This document shows, piece by piece, positions 45,676-55,493 of a DNA stretch of 64,000 nucleotides. The notes beneath the pieces were generated by a model that ran no database searches, was not told where the DNA came from, and saw nothing but the letters and a program-made list of their open reading frames with translations. The translations under genes were made by a program, and so were the position numbers. Source of the stretch: JAYQKL01 sp049889535 (GTDB lineage: Bacteria > Pseudomonadota > Alphaproteobacteria > RS24); NCBI GenBank assembly GCA_049889535.1, contig JBMHDF010000017.1, positions 1 to 64,000 of the forward strand, given 5' to 3'. The stretch's first letter is position 1. The number at the start of each line of letters is the position of its first letter.

Positions 45676-47160
45676 ATGGCAAAAAAGCAAAAGACATTTA
45701 AACCTAAAGCTCGCATTCCGCGTGGTATGCGTGATATGTCTGGCGCAGAGCTTGAATTGCAATCCAATATGATTGCAATTATCTCCGACATCTACGCCAA
45801 ATATGGCTTTGAGGCGCTTGACACATCCGCCTTTGAATATGCTGACGCTTTGGGCAAGTTTTTACCCGATGATGACCGACCCAATGAGGGTGTGTTCGCA
45901 TTAGAAGATGATGACGGGCAATGGCTCAGCTTGCGCTATGATTTAACCGCACCTTTGGCGCGTTATGTGGCCGAGCATTATGACCGCTTGCCTAAACCTT
46001 TTCGGCGATATCAATATGGTTCCGTTTATCGCAACGAAAAACCAGGACCCGGCCGCTTTCGGCAATTTTTACAATTTGACGCAGATACTGTCGGCGCAGC
46101 GGGCCAACAAGCTGACACTGAAATATGCGCCATGGCTGCCGATTGTATGGAAGCACTAGGCATCAATCGCGGTGATTATCTTGTGCGCATCAATAACCGC
46201 AAAATACTTGATGGCGTCTTGCAAATAATTGGTTTAACGCCCGAGCAAGAAAATTACGAGGCGCGCCGCCTGACAGTTTTGCGCGCAATGGATAAACTCG
46301 ACCGGCTGGGCATTGAGGGCGTGCGCCAGCTGCTCGGTTCAGGGCGTAAGGACGAAAGCGGTGACTTTACCGCTGGCGCGGAGCTGGCCTCTGATGCAAT
46401 TGACAAAATTATCAGCTTTGTTGATTGCGGCGGCGGCACACGTGCCGAAGTATTGGCGCGCTTGGAAAAACTCGTGTCGGGCAGTGAGTTGGGATTAGCT
46501 GGCATTGACGAATTGCGTCAGATGGATGAGCTGCTTACCGCATTGGGTTATGATACAGACCGCGTGATTTTTGACCCCTCAGTGGTGCGCGGGCTTGGCT
46601 ATTATACGGGTCCCGTTTTTGAAATTGACCTGACTTTTGAAGCCGAAAACGAAGACGGCACTTTAAGCCGCTTTGGTGCCGTTGGTGGCGGCGGGCGCTA
46701 TGATGATTTGGTGAAACGCTTTAAGGGTGTTGAAATCCCAGCAACTGGCATTTCAATTGGTGTCAGCCGATTGGCCGCAGCATTAACTGCTTTAGGCAAG
46801 CACGATATTGCAAGTCAGGCACCGCTGGTTGTGGTTCTGGTGATGGATCGCGACCGCCTTGCTGATTATGCCTGCATGGTGCAGGAGCTTCGGCAGGCAG
46901 GCATTCGCGCTGAAATGTATATGGGCAAAAGCGGTATGAAAGCGCAGATGCGTTATGCCGATAACCGCCAGGCGCGATTGGTGATTATTGAAGGCGAAGA
47001 TGAGCACGCAAAAGGATTGGTCACGATTAAAGATTTAGAGCTTGGCGCGCAAAAATCCGCAGAAATTGACGATAATGCAGAATGGCGTGCTTCAGCCCAC
47101 GCCCAACAAGAGGTCAAGAAATCTGAACTTATAACAAAGATAAACCAGATTATCGCCTAA
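45676..47160 (+). CDS. hisS: Histidine-tRNA ligase
   Basis: HisRS charges tRNA-His. The 494-residue class II synthetase has motif 2 (RYQYGSVYRNEKPGPGRFRQ), the histidine-binding LGYYTGPVFEI and motif 3 (GGGGRYDDLVKRF), then an anticodon-binding domain. The N-terminus (KARIPRGMRDM) is basic. It lies 70 bp upstream of hisZ, which encodes an inactive paralogue, on the same strand. The stop codon directly precedes the palindrome at 47161. Confidence 0.96.
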   Translation: MAKKQKTFKPKARIPRGMRDMSGAELELQSNMIAIISDIYAKYGFEALDTSAFEYADALGKFLPDDDRPNEGVFALEDDDGQWLSLRYDLTAPLARYVAEHYDRLPKPFRRYQYGSVYRNEKPGPGRFRQFLQFDADTVGAAGQQADTEICAMAADCMEALGINRGDYLVRINNRKILDGVLQIIGLTPEQENYEARRLTVLRAMDKLDRLGIEGVRQLLGSGRKDESGDFTAGAELASDAIDKIISFVDCGGGTRAEVLARLEKLVSGSELGLAGIDELRQMDELLTALGYDTDRVIFDPSVVRGLGYYTGPVFEIDLTFEAENEDGTLSRFGAVGGGGRYDDLVKRFKGVEIPATGISIGVSRLAAALTALGKHDIASQAPLVVVLVMDRDRLADYACMVQELRQAGIRAEMYMGKSGMKAQMRYADNRQARLVIIEGEDEHAKGLVTIKDLELGAQKSAEIDDNAEWRASAHAQQEVKKSELITKINQIIA

Positions 47161-47220
47161 TTTCATAAAATTTGAAATTCAATTTTTATGAAATAAATCA
47201 AATTTTTCATTTTACATGAA
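47161..47220 (+). promoter_or_regulatory. 33-bp palindrome and second inverted repeat upstream of hisZ
   Basis: Positions 47161-47193 form a near-perfect palindrome: outer arms TTTCATAAAA and TTTTATGAAA, inner arms TTGAA and TTCAA, one unpaired central A and one mismatch pair (15 of 16 pairs complementary). A second inverted repeat, TTCAT-N5-ATGAA, is at 47206-47220. The AT-rich stem is a poor terminator but a good operator form, and it lies just before a gene whose product has its own helix-turn-helix. Autoregulation is inference. Confidence 0.5.
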
Positions 47221-47229
47221 TTTTATATC

Positions 47230-48555
47230 ATGCTATGCACAGGCATGACCTTAAAAACCACGTCAGAAATTATTGACGCTTTAGGCGGCACACAGGCACT
47301 GGCAAAAAGGCTGGGAGTTGGCCCGTCTGCGATTTCGAATTACCGCAAGAATGGTTTCCCGGCCGCCAAACATTATGCGCTGGCAAAAGCTTGTCAGGCG
47401 CAGGGGCTGCAGGTTGACGAAGCTATTTTTGGAACCACTTCTTATCAGCCTAAATCTTCGCAGGCTGGAAAAGCGGCCAGACATTTTCGCTATGAGCTAA
47501 CTGTCACCCCTGAAGCAGACAGCCTATTAGCAGGGTTTAGCGCGCAAGGCTTTGAGCCTGTTGAGTTTCCAATTTTGCAACCAAGCGCGCCTTTTATCAA
47601 TCGAATGGGCGCAGAAATGCAACGCCGGCTGTATCGATTTACCGACCCTGGTGGGGAAGAGCTTTGCTTGCGCCCTGACCTCACCATACCAACGGCGTTA
47701 AAATATATTGAGACACAGGCAACAGGTATGAAGCGCTATTGCTATCAAGGCACAGCTTTTCGCTATCAACCGCGCGGCGCTGGCAAGCCAGAAGAATTCA
47801 CACAGGCTGGCATTGAGATTATTGGTGGCGCCGATGGGGAAAAAGCCATTGAAGATGATGTGGCCGTACTCAGCCAAATTTTGGGCGCTTTAAAAACAGC
47901 TGGCCTTAGAGAAATGACACTCACCTTGCGGGATATTACGCAAATGGCCCGCAAAGTCAGCCAGCTTGAGATGCCGCCTGATTTATCGGGTCTGTTATTA
48001 CAAATCCTCAACCGCACACAAAGCATTGAAGGGTTACGGCAAAATGTAACGCGTCTTTTGGCTGAGGCAGAAAATGATAACAAAACCGAACAACCCATCG
48101 CGCCCGCAAATGATCGGCTGATTGCTGGGCGTCAGGGGCGTGATATTTTAGCGCGGTTAGAAATGAAAATCCGCGCGCGCGAGATAATGATAACCAATCG
48201 AGAGCGCATTCAACAATTTCTAGACTCAGAAATCAGCCAGATTTTTGAGACTGATGAGGACAGCCTCGCCGCGATGACCCCCTTACAACAGGCCGCGCTT
48301 GAGCAAGATATTCCATCTGATAACATTGAAATTGAAAATATGAGCGGACTTAGTGCGCATCAAAAAATGGCCTATTATACCGGACTTTCTTTTGATATTC
48401 GGGTGCCAGCACTTGGCCCGCGACACATCATTGCCAGTGGTGGGCGCTATGATGATTTACTACAAAATCTAGGCGCGGGTTCTGGCGTGCCAGCCGTTGG
48501 CGGCGCGATTGCACTTGAGCGCCTGCATGAAGCCCTAACATTGGAGAGTGCCTAA
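47230..48555 (+). CDS. hisZ: HisZ (ATP phosphoribosyltransferase regulatory subunit) fused to an N-terminal HTH domain
   Basis: HisZ is a HisRS-like protein without aminoacylation activity that binds HisG and confers histidine feedback. Residues about 88-441 are this domain: LCLRPDLTIPTALKY, YQGTAFRYQPRG, GIEIIGG and the C-terminal ASGGRYDDLL. Unusually, residues about 12-61 form a Cro/YdaS-like helix-turn-helix (IIDALGGTQALAKRLGVG then PSAISNYRKNGFPAAKHYAL) joined by a Ser/Gln-rich linker (about 68-82). The frame is continuous. The start could be the ATG at 47230 or 47245; neither has a good ribosome site. The stop overlaps the hisG start (TAATG), so both products should be made together. 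Confidence 0.92.
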   Translation: MLCTGMTLKTTSEIIDALGGTQALAKRLGVGPSAISNYRKNGFPAAKHYALAKACQAQGLQVDEAIFGTTSYQPKSSQAGKAARHFRYELTVTPEADSLLAGFSAQGFEPVEFPILQPSAPFINRMGAEMQRRLYRFTDPGGEELCLRPDLTIPTALKYIETQATGMKRYCYQGTAFRYQPRGAGKPEEFTQAGIEIIGGADGEKAIEDDVAVLSQILGALKTAGLREMTLTLRDITQMARKVSQLEMPPDLSGLLLQILNRTQSIEGLRQNVTRLLAEAENDNKTEQPIAPANDRLIAGRQGRDILARLEMKIRAREIMITNRERIQQFLDSEISQIFETDEDSLAAMTPLQQAALEQDIPSDNIEIENMSGLSAHQKMAYYTGLSFDIRVPALGPRHIIASGGRYDDLLQNLGAGSGVPAVGGAIALERLHEALTLESA

Positions 48556-49559
48556 TGTCCCGCTCTGACCCATTCATTATTGCAGTTCCCTCAAAAGGCC
48601 GTTTGGAAGAAAAAACCGCTGATATTTTTACCGCTGCTGGCCTTCCCCTAAAACGTGCAGGCGCGCGCGGCTATAGTGGCACACTTGAGAGCATAGAAAA
48701 TGTCGAGATTGCCTATTTATCAGCCAGTGAAATCGCCAGCCGCCTGCGCGATGGGGCGGTTCATTTTGGTATTACTGGCGAAGATTTACTGCGCGAAGAA
48801 GTCCCTGACCTTGACAGCTGCTTGCAGCTTGTTACCCCGCTTGGCTTTGGCAAGGCTGATGTTGTTGTGGCCATTCCAGATGCCTGGATTGATATCACCA
48901 CAATGGCAGATTTAGCTGAAGTCGCGGCAGATTTTCGTATTCAAAATGGCAGATTAATGCGCGTTGCCACAAAATATGTACACCTCACCAATGATTATTT
49001 TGCCGCTAATGGAGTGCAGGACTTTCAAACCGTCAATAGCTTTGGTGCGACAGAGGGCGCGCCTGCCAGCGGCGCAGCTGAGCTGATTGTGGACATCACC
49101 TCTACAGGCGCGACCTTATCAGCCAATGATTTGCGGGTTTTAGATGATGGGGTGATTTTAAAAAGTCAGGCAAATTTAACTGCCTCGCTGACCGCCAAGT
49201 GGGATGATAGCCACCGCCAAAGCGCCAAACAAATATTAGCCCGCCTTGCCGCCTGGCAAAAGGCTCAAGCCACATGTTTGGTCGATTTTGCCTATGGTGC
49301 TACCGCGCCCAGCGCGCGCCTTGATGCCGCTGACCTTGCCCAATTGGCGCAGCAATATGAGGCTCAAGAAATTGGCCACTATGCAGGCACACCCAATCAC
49401 AGCGCAGGCGGCTATCGCTTTCAAGTGCCGCAAGACAATATGGCCGCCTTTTGCACAGATATGACCGCGCGCGGTTTCGCCCATGCAAGTGTTACCCGCC
49501 CTGATTATGTTTTTGAAAACGCCAATCGCTTATATGAGCGCCTAGCCGGAGCTTTATGA
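48555..49559 (+). CDS. hisG: ATP phosphoribosyltransferase, long-type with HisZ
   Basis: HisG catalyses the first step of histidine synthesis, joining ATP and PRPP. Catalytic domain signatures are IAVPSKGRLEEKT, YLSASEIASRLRDG, FGITGEDLL and the PRPP loop AELIVDITSTGATL (residues about 173-187). At 334 residues it exceeds the 210-230 of the short, HisZ-dependent form; about 100 extra residues follow the catalytic part. Similarly long HisG with HisZ is known in some Alphaproteobacteria such as Bradyrhizobium. Translation is coupled to hisZ. Confidence 0.95.
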   Translation: MSRSDPFIIAVPSKGRLEEKTADIFTAAGLPLKRAGARGYSGTLESIENVEIAYLSASEIASRLRDGAVHFGITGEDLLREEVPDLDSCLQLVTPLGFGKADVVVAIPDAWIDITTMADLAEVAADFRIQNGRLMRVATKYVHLTNDYFAANGVQDFQTVNSFGATEGAPASGAAELIVDITSTGATLSANDLRVLDDGVILKSQANLTASLTAKWDDSHRQSAKQILARLAAWQKAQATCLVDFAYGATAPSARLDAADLAQLAQQYEAQEIGHYAGTPNHSAGGYRFQVPQDNMAAFCTDMTARGFAHASVTRPDYVFENANRLYERLAGAL

Positions 49560-50326
49560 TGTCACTGCTGACGCTATTGACGATTTGGCTTGGTACATTT
49601 TTCACCGCCGCCATGTCGAGCATTTTTGGCATGACAGGTGGCATGATTTTGATGGGACTCTTAACGGCAGTTCTATCGGTCAGTGCGACAATGGTTTTGC
49701 ATGGCATGATCCAACTCACCTCAAACGCCTATCGCGCTTATTTGAACCGCGAAAGCATTCGCTGGGATATTATTCGGGGATATTTGCTAGGCAGTTTGGG
49801 CGCGGTTGGGTTGTTTCTTTATCTTGTCACCAGCTTTGACCGCCCTCCCGCTGCTTTGGTTTATCTCAGTCTTGGCGTATTGCCCTTTATTGCATTTGCC
49901 CTGCCCGAAAAACTGAAACTTGATATCACGCGCCCCTATATGGCGCCATTAAGCGGGGTGCTGATTGGCACAACAAATTTACTAGCAGGGGTGGCGGGGC
50001 CTTTATTGGATGTTTTTTTCCAACGCAGCGGCCTCACCCGACACGAAGTTGTGGCTGGTAAAGCCATGACCCAAGTCATCGCGCATGTGATTAAAATATT
50101 CTTTTATGGATATTTGGCCGAAACTTTCAGCCCGACAGGTGAAGCCATTTGGCCTCCGCTTTGGGTGTTTGCGATATGTATTTTACTATCCTTTGCTGGC
50201 ACCTATTTAGGCAAGATTATCCTTGATGCGATGAGTGATAAAAATTTCTATAGCTGGACCCGCCGCATCATGATGCTGGTCGGTTTTACTTTTATTATTC
50301 GCGGCCTGATGCTTTTATCCGCCTAG
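49556..50326 (+). CDS. TauE/SafE family (sulfite exporter-like) membrane protein
   Basis: A 256-residue integral membrane protein with about seven or eight hydrophobic helices and the glycine-rich repeats of the family (SSIFGMTGGMILMG at the N-terminus and LLAGVAGPLLDVFF in the second half). Members export organic anions or sulfite-like compounds; substrate is unknown. The ATG overlaps the hisG stop by four bases (ATGA), so it is in the same operon, although a link to histidine synthesis is not obvious. Confidence 0.85.
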   Translation: MMSLLTLLTIWLGTFFTAAMSSIFGMTGGMILMGLLTAVLSVSATMVLHGMIQLTSNAYRAYLNRESIRWDIIRGYLLGSLGAVGLFLYLVTSFDRPPAALVYLSLGVLPFIAFALPEKLKLDITRPYMAPLSGVLIGTTNLLAGVAGPLLDVFFQRSGLTRHEVVAGKAMTQVIAHVIKIFFYGYLAETFSPTGEAIWPPLWVFAICILLSFAGTYLGKIILDAMSDKNFYSWTRRIMMLVGFTFIIRGLMLLSA

Positions 50327-50720
50327 TTTTTTTCAAGCCTATAATGATGGAAAAGGGTGGCTGCGTGCTGTCAGTAACACCACGCAGCCGTCAGAAATTT
50401 TCAACCGCAGGTAGGTGGGAGAAACCTGCAAACCAAAATTTTTCCGACATGCATGAAGCATGCTCTTATATGATGGATTTTTACCTCCTTCGAAAAGCCT
50501 ATAAATTTCAATAAATTCAATGGGTTAAAAATTCTAATTTTTATTAGAAAATTTAATGAATTTTTTTTATTTTTTTCGCAAGTTTGCCCTTGAAACTCTT
50601 TGGTTTGGGTCTTATCTCAAGCGTGAAGCTTAACAAAGATTGCAAGAAGGCAACCTTTTTTAAGCTTAAAAATTGTTTAACTAAACCTTGCATGAAAGCA
50701 GCAAGTCTGGAGGAGAAAAA
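50327..50720. other. Gene-free region before groESL with paired hairpins
   Basis: This 394-bp stretch has no credible gene. At 50359-50389 a 9-bp GC stem (GGCTGCGTG / CACGCAGCC) has inner TGT/ACA pairing, and at 50407-50429 GCAGGT pairs with ACCTGC. Neither has a strong U-run, so a small RNA or structured 3' end is possible. Further on, an AT-rich inverted repeat (TTCTAAT / ATTAGAA, 50532-50549) is followed by T-runs and could be a weak terminator. The groES promoter follows. I do not match the hairpins to a known RNA family. Confidence 0.35.
50589..50617 (+). promoter_or_regulatory. RpoH (sigma-32) heat-shock promoter of groESL
   Basis: CTTG at 50589-50592 (within CTTGAAA) and CTTATCT at 50611-50617 with an 18-base spacer match the alphaproteobacterial RpoH consensus (CTTG, then CYTATNT). 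The leader to groES would be about 95 bases. No CIRCE element (TTAGCACTC inverted repeat) is visible, so HrcA control is not indicated. Confidence 0.65.
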
Positions 50721-51008
50721 ATGACTTTCCGCCCTTTACATGATCGCGTTCTTGTACGTCGCGTCGAAGAAATGACGAAAACAGCTGGAGGGATTATCAT
50801 CCCTGACTCAGCTCAGGAAAAACCATCAGAAGGCGTTATCGTTGCTGTTGGCAGTGGGACAAAAGCCGAAGATGGCAGCATCACCCCATTAGACGTCAAA
50901 CCAAAAGATAAAGTCCTTTTTGGAAAATGGTCAGGCACTGAAATCACCCTTGATGGGGAAGAGCTCCTGATTATGAAAGAGTCCGATATTTTGGGCGTTA
51001 TTGGCTAA
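50721..51008 (+). CDS. groES: Co-chaperonin GroES
   Basis: GroES is the heptameric lid of the GroEL folding chamber. The 95-residue sequence has the typical start (FRPLHDRVLVRRVE), the mobile loop TAGGIIIPDSAQEKP and the C-terminal ELLIMKESDILGV. The ATG at 50721 follows a strong GGAGGAG; a longer frame from 50688 is not used. It is 24 bp upstream of groEL and transcribed from a heat-shock promoter. Confidence 0.98.
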   Translation: MTFRPLHDRVLVRRVEEMTKTAGGIIIPDSAQEKPSEGVIVAVGSGTKAEDGSITPLDVKPKDKVLFGKWSGTEITLDGEELLIMKESDILGVIG

Positions 51009-51032
51009 CCTTTAGAGATAGGAAGAAATAAA

Positions 51033-52679
<1,647 letters not shown>

Positions 52680-52701
52680 CCCAAACTAACTAAGCACATA
52701 G

Positions 52702-52732
52702 AAAAACCCGCTCTTTTGAGCGGGTTTTTTTT
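52702..52732. terminator. Bidirectional terminator between groEL and the SDR gene
   Basis: A perfect 8-bp stem (ACCCGCTC / GAGCGGGT, arms 52706-52713 and 52718-52725) with a TTTT loop is followed by eight Ts on the plus strand and five on the minus strand. It lies between convergent groEL and the SDR gene. Confidence 0.93.
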
Positions 52733-52766
52733 GGCTCATACCGCATGAAAGTTGGCGGTTTTCGCC

Positions 52767-53537
52767 TTAAATATGAGAAATGGTCTCCCCGCCATCAATG
52801 ACCATCGACTGACCCGTCATAAAGCTTCCACCCTCGCCGGCCAGAAACACAACCGCACCAGCAATTTCATCAACTTGACCAATGCGTTTCAAAGGCGACC
52901 CTGCAACAGCACGCTCGAGAATTTTTTCATTATCCCAAAGCGCTTTTGAAAAATCAGTTTTAATCAGACCCGGCACCACCGCATTGGCACGAATATTATC
53001 TTTACCATGCTCTGCCGCCAAATTTCGTGCCAGCGCCATATCGGCTGCTTTAGAAATACCATAAGCACCAATCATTTCCTGCCCAAGCAAACCCGCGATT
53101 GACGATATAATAATAATACTCCCCCCGCCTGCTTTGCGCATATGGGGCAAAACCATATTGGACAGCCAATGATTTGATTTCACATTGCTGGATAAGATTT
53201 TATCAAAAGCATCATCAGGACATTCCTCAGCAGGCCCAAAATATGGGTTCACCGCCGCATTACAGACCAAAATATCCAGCCCACCAAAATGCGCGACTGT
53301 CTCGTCGACCAGATTTTGCAAAGCGGGCTTATCGCTGATACTGGCGACAATGGTTTTGGCTTGTCCTGGAAATTTTTCATTAATTTCATTGGTCACCAAA
53401 TCGCAAGCGTCCCCTTTTCGGCTTGAAACCACAACATTGGCGCCCTGCTCGGCCATGCGTATGGCAATGGCTTTACCAATCCCACGTGACGCGCCGGTGA
53501 TAATGGCTGTTTTTCCTGTTAAATCAAAAAGACTCAT
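52767..53537 (-). CDS. Short-chain dehydrogenase/reductase, DHRS4-like
   Basis: A 256-residue classical SDR. The cofactor loop is TGASRGIGKAIA (about residues 15-26), the NAAV motif is in LVCNAAVNPYFGP, and the catalytic Ser and YxxxK are in IIISSIAG and AYGISKAA. SSRK after the second strand suggests NADPH. The overall pattern, including VVPGLIKTDFSKALW, resembles DHRS4-type carbonyl reductases. The substrate is unknown. It is divergent from the HAD gene. Confidence 0.9.
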   Translation of the reverse strand: MSLFDLTGKTAIITGASRGIGKAIAIRMAEQGANVVVSSRKGDACDLVTNEINEKFPGQAKTIVASISDKPALQNLVDETVAHFGGLDILVCNAAVNPYFGPAEECPDDAFDKILSSNVKSNHWLSNMVLPHMRKAGGGSIIIISSIAGLLGQEMIGAYGISKAADMALARNLAAEHGKDNIRANAVVPGLIKTDFSKALWDNEKILERAVAGSPLKRIGQVDEIAGAVVFLAGEGGSFMTGQSMVIDGGETISHI

Positions 53538-53617
53538 AATTTTCCCCTCATATTTATGTGCAAGACTTTACCCACTTATGGCTTGCCACTCAACGAGAAT
53601 TAAAGCATTTTGCGGGC

Positions 53618-54484
53618 ATGACTGAATTAATTTTACCTGAAAAGCTTATTGGCGTGCAGCAATTGCGCCAAAGCTATGATGTTTTGCTGTGTGATGTTTG
53701 GGGTGTTATTCATAATGGCATCAATTTATTTGCTGGCGTCGAAGAGGCTCTTGTGAAATGGCGGCAAAATGGTGGCCATGTGGTTTTGCTGACCAATGCG
53801 CCTCGCCCCGCAACAACTGTACAAAAACGTCTTGATTCACTTGGGCTGTCGCGTGAGGCCTATGATGATATTTTATCATCAGGAGATGCGGCGCGTGACA
53901 TGTTGCAAGAGCGCGCGGCTGAAAACCAGAGCTGTCATTTTGTCGGCGCTGGCAAAGATACAGATTTGGTCGCGGGCATTGATATTGAATTTACCGATGT
54001 TGAAGAGGCTGACTTTATTTTGCTGACAGGTATGGAAGACGACACAATTGAAACACCTGAGGATTATGCAGACGCCATCAAAAATTGGCGACAGCATAAT
54101 TTAACCCTGATTTGTGCAAACCCTGACCGGGTTGTGCAAATTGGTGACAAGGTTATGTATTGTGCTGGTGCGTTAGCTGAAATTTATGAACAACAAGGCG
54201 GTAGAGTGATTTGGCTTGGCAAGCCTTATGGACCCATTTATCAAACAGCTGCCAAACGTGTCGCGCGCCTAAGCGATTGCCCGAAACACCGTGTTTTGGC
54301 GATTGGGGATGGCCATAAAACCGATATTGCGGGCGCTAATCATGCCGGATATGATGTGCTTTATGTAACGGGCGGCCTGGCTGAAACGCTTGAAAACCCG
54401 CCAGAAACACCTGAGCAGGCGGCGCAATTTTTAAATCAGCATGACGCTTTTTCACGCTATTTTATGAAGCATCTGGTATGGTAG
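53618..54484 (+). CDS. HAD-superfamily hydrolase, subfamily IIA (TIGR01459-like)
   Basis: A 288-residue phosphatase-like protein. Motif I is LLCDVWGVIHNG, motif II LLTNAPRP, and motif III/IV LAIGDGHKTDIAGA; the cap is of NagD type. The DVWG form is that of a family found in Alphaproteobacteria just upstream of ribF, as here. Substrate is unknown. The frame opens at a GTG at 53558, but the ATG at 53618 fits the family N-terminus better. It is four bases upstream of ribF. Confidence 0.88.
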   Translation: MTELILPEKLIGVQQLRQSYDVLLCDVWGVIHNGINLFAGVEEALVKWRQNGGHVVLLTNAPRPATTVQKRLDSLGLSREAYDDILSSGDAARDMLQERAAENQSCHFVGAGKDTDLVAGIDIEFTDVEEADFILLTGMEDDTIETPEDYADAIKNWRQHNLTLICANPDRVVQIGDKVMYCAGALAEIYEQQGGRVIWLGKPYGPIYQTAAKRVARLSDCPKHRVLAIGDGHKTDIAGANHAGYDVLYVTGGLAETLENPPETPEQAAQFLNQHDAFSRYFMKHLVW

Positions 54485-54488
54485 CACT

Positions 54489-55481
54489 ATGAGTTTGTTT
54501 CGCACATTGGACAGTCTGACTGATGCGGGGCGTCACGGGGTTGTCGTGATTGGCAATTTTGATGGTGTTCATAAGGGCCATCAAGCCGTCTTGCGACAAG
54601 CACGTGAGCTTGCGCAAAAATATAGCGATGGCTCTCACACGGCACCCGTGACGGTGCTTGTTTTTGACCCCCATCCAAGACAATTTTTTGCCCCGCATGC
54701 GCCCTCGCTTCGCTTAACGCGGCTCGTCACCCGCGATAGTTTGCTGCAACATTATGGTGCCAACCACACACTTGCGCTGACTTTTGATGCAGACATGGCT
54801 CAGATGTCACCTGAGGATTTTATTGATAAAATCATCATTGGCGCCTTAAACGCAAAAGCTGTTTGTGTTGGACATGATTTTCACTTTGGTAAAAACCGAA
54901 CTGGCACGACTGAAATGCTCAAACAATATGGCAGCGAAAATGGCTTTGATGTGATTGTTTTAGATGCAGTCACACCTGATGAACAAGGCGCCCGCCCCTA
55001 TTCTTCAACCGCGATAAGAGAATGCTTGACGCGGGGCGAAGTGCGCTTCGCCGCCAAATTACTGGGGCATGCTTGGTGTTTGGAGGGCGAGGTCAGCAAA
55101 GGTGACCAGCGCGGGCGCACCCTTAATTTTCCGACGGCAAATATTGCTTTGGATGATTATCATCTTCCGCTTTTTGGCGTTTATGCTATCCGCACGACCA
55201 TTAAAACAGGCGCACATGCTGGTCAAAGCTATGATGGCGTAGCCAATTTAGGGATACGGCCAAGTTTTGAAACCGAAGCCCCGCGCCTTGAAGTGCATTT
55301 ATTTGATTTTGATGCAGATATTTATGGTGAAACGCTGAATGTCGCTTTGGTAGATTTTATTCGACCAGAGCAAAAATTTGCTGGGCTTGAGGCGCTCAAA
55401 GCCCAAATTGCGGCAGATGCCGAAACTGCAAAAAAACAACTTGCCTTGCATCCCGCGCTTGCGACAATCCCAACAGACTGA
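54489..55481 (+). CDS. ribF: Bifunctional riboflavin kinase / FAD synthetase
   Basis: RibF phosphorylates riboflavin to FMN and adenylates it to FAD. The N-terminal nucleotidyltransferase motif is IGNFDGVHKGHQAVL (about residues 22-36) with YSSTAIRE further on; the C-terminal kinase motif is GRTLNFPTANI. Length is 330 residues. It lies between the HAD gene and ileS, all on the plus strand with short gaps. Confidence 0.96.
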   Translation: MSLFRTLDSLTDAGRHGVVVIGNFDGVHKGHQAVLRQARELAQKYSDGSHTAPVTVLVFDPHPRQFFAPHAPSLRLTRLVTRDSLLQHYGANHTLALTFDADMAQMSPEDFIDKIIIGALNAKAVCVGHDFHFGKNRTGTTEMLKQYGSENGFDVIVLDAVTPDEQGARPYSSTAIRECLTRGEVRFAAKLLGHAWCLEGEVSKGDQRGRTLNFPTANIALDDYHLPLFGVYAIRTTIKTGAHAGQSYDGVANLGIRPSFETEAPRLEVHLFDFDADIYGETLNVALVDFIRPEQKFAGLEALKAQIAADAETAKKQLALHPALATIPTD

Positions 55482-55493
55482 TAAAACCCCCGC

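Noticed and set aside
50621..50720. AAGCTTAA / TTAAGCTT repeat as a possible CIRCE element
   Set aside because: CIRCE needs TTAGCACTC with a nine-base spacer; neither arm nor spacing fits.
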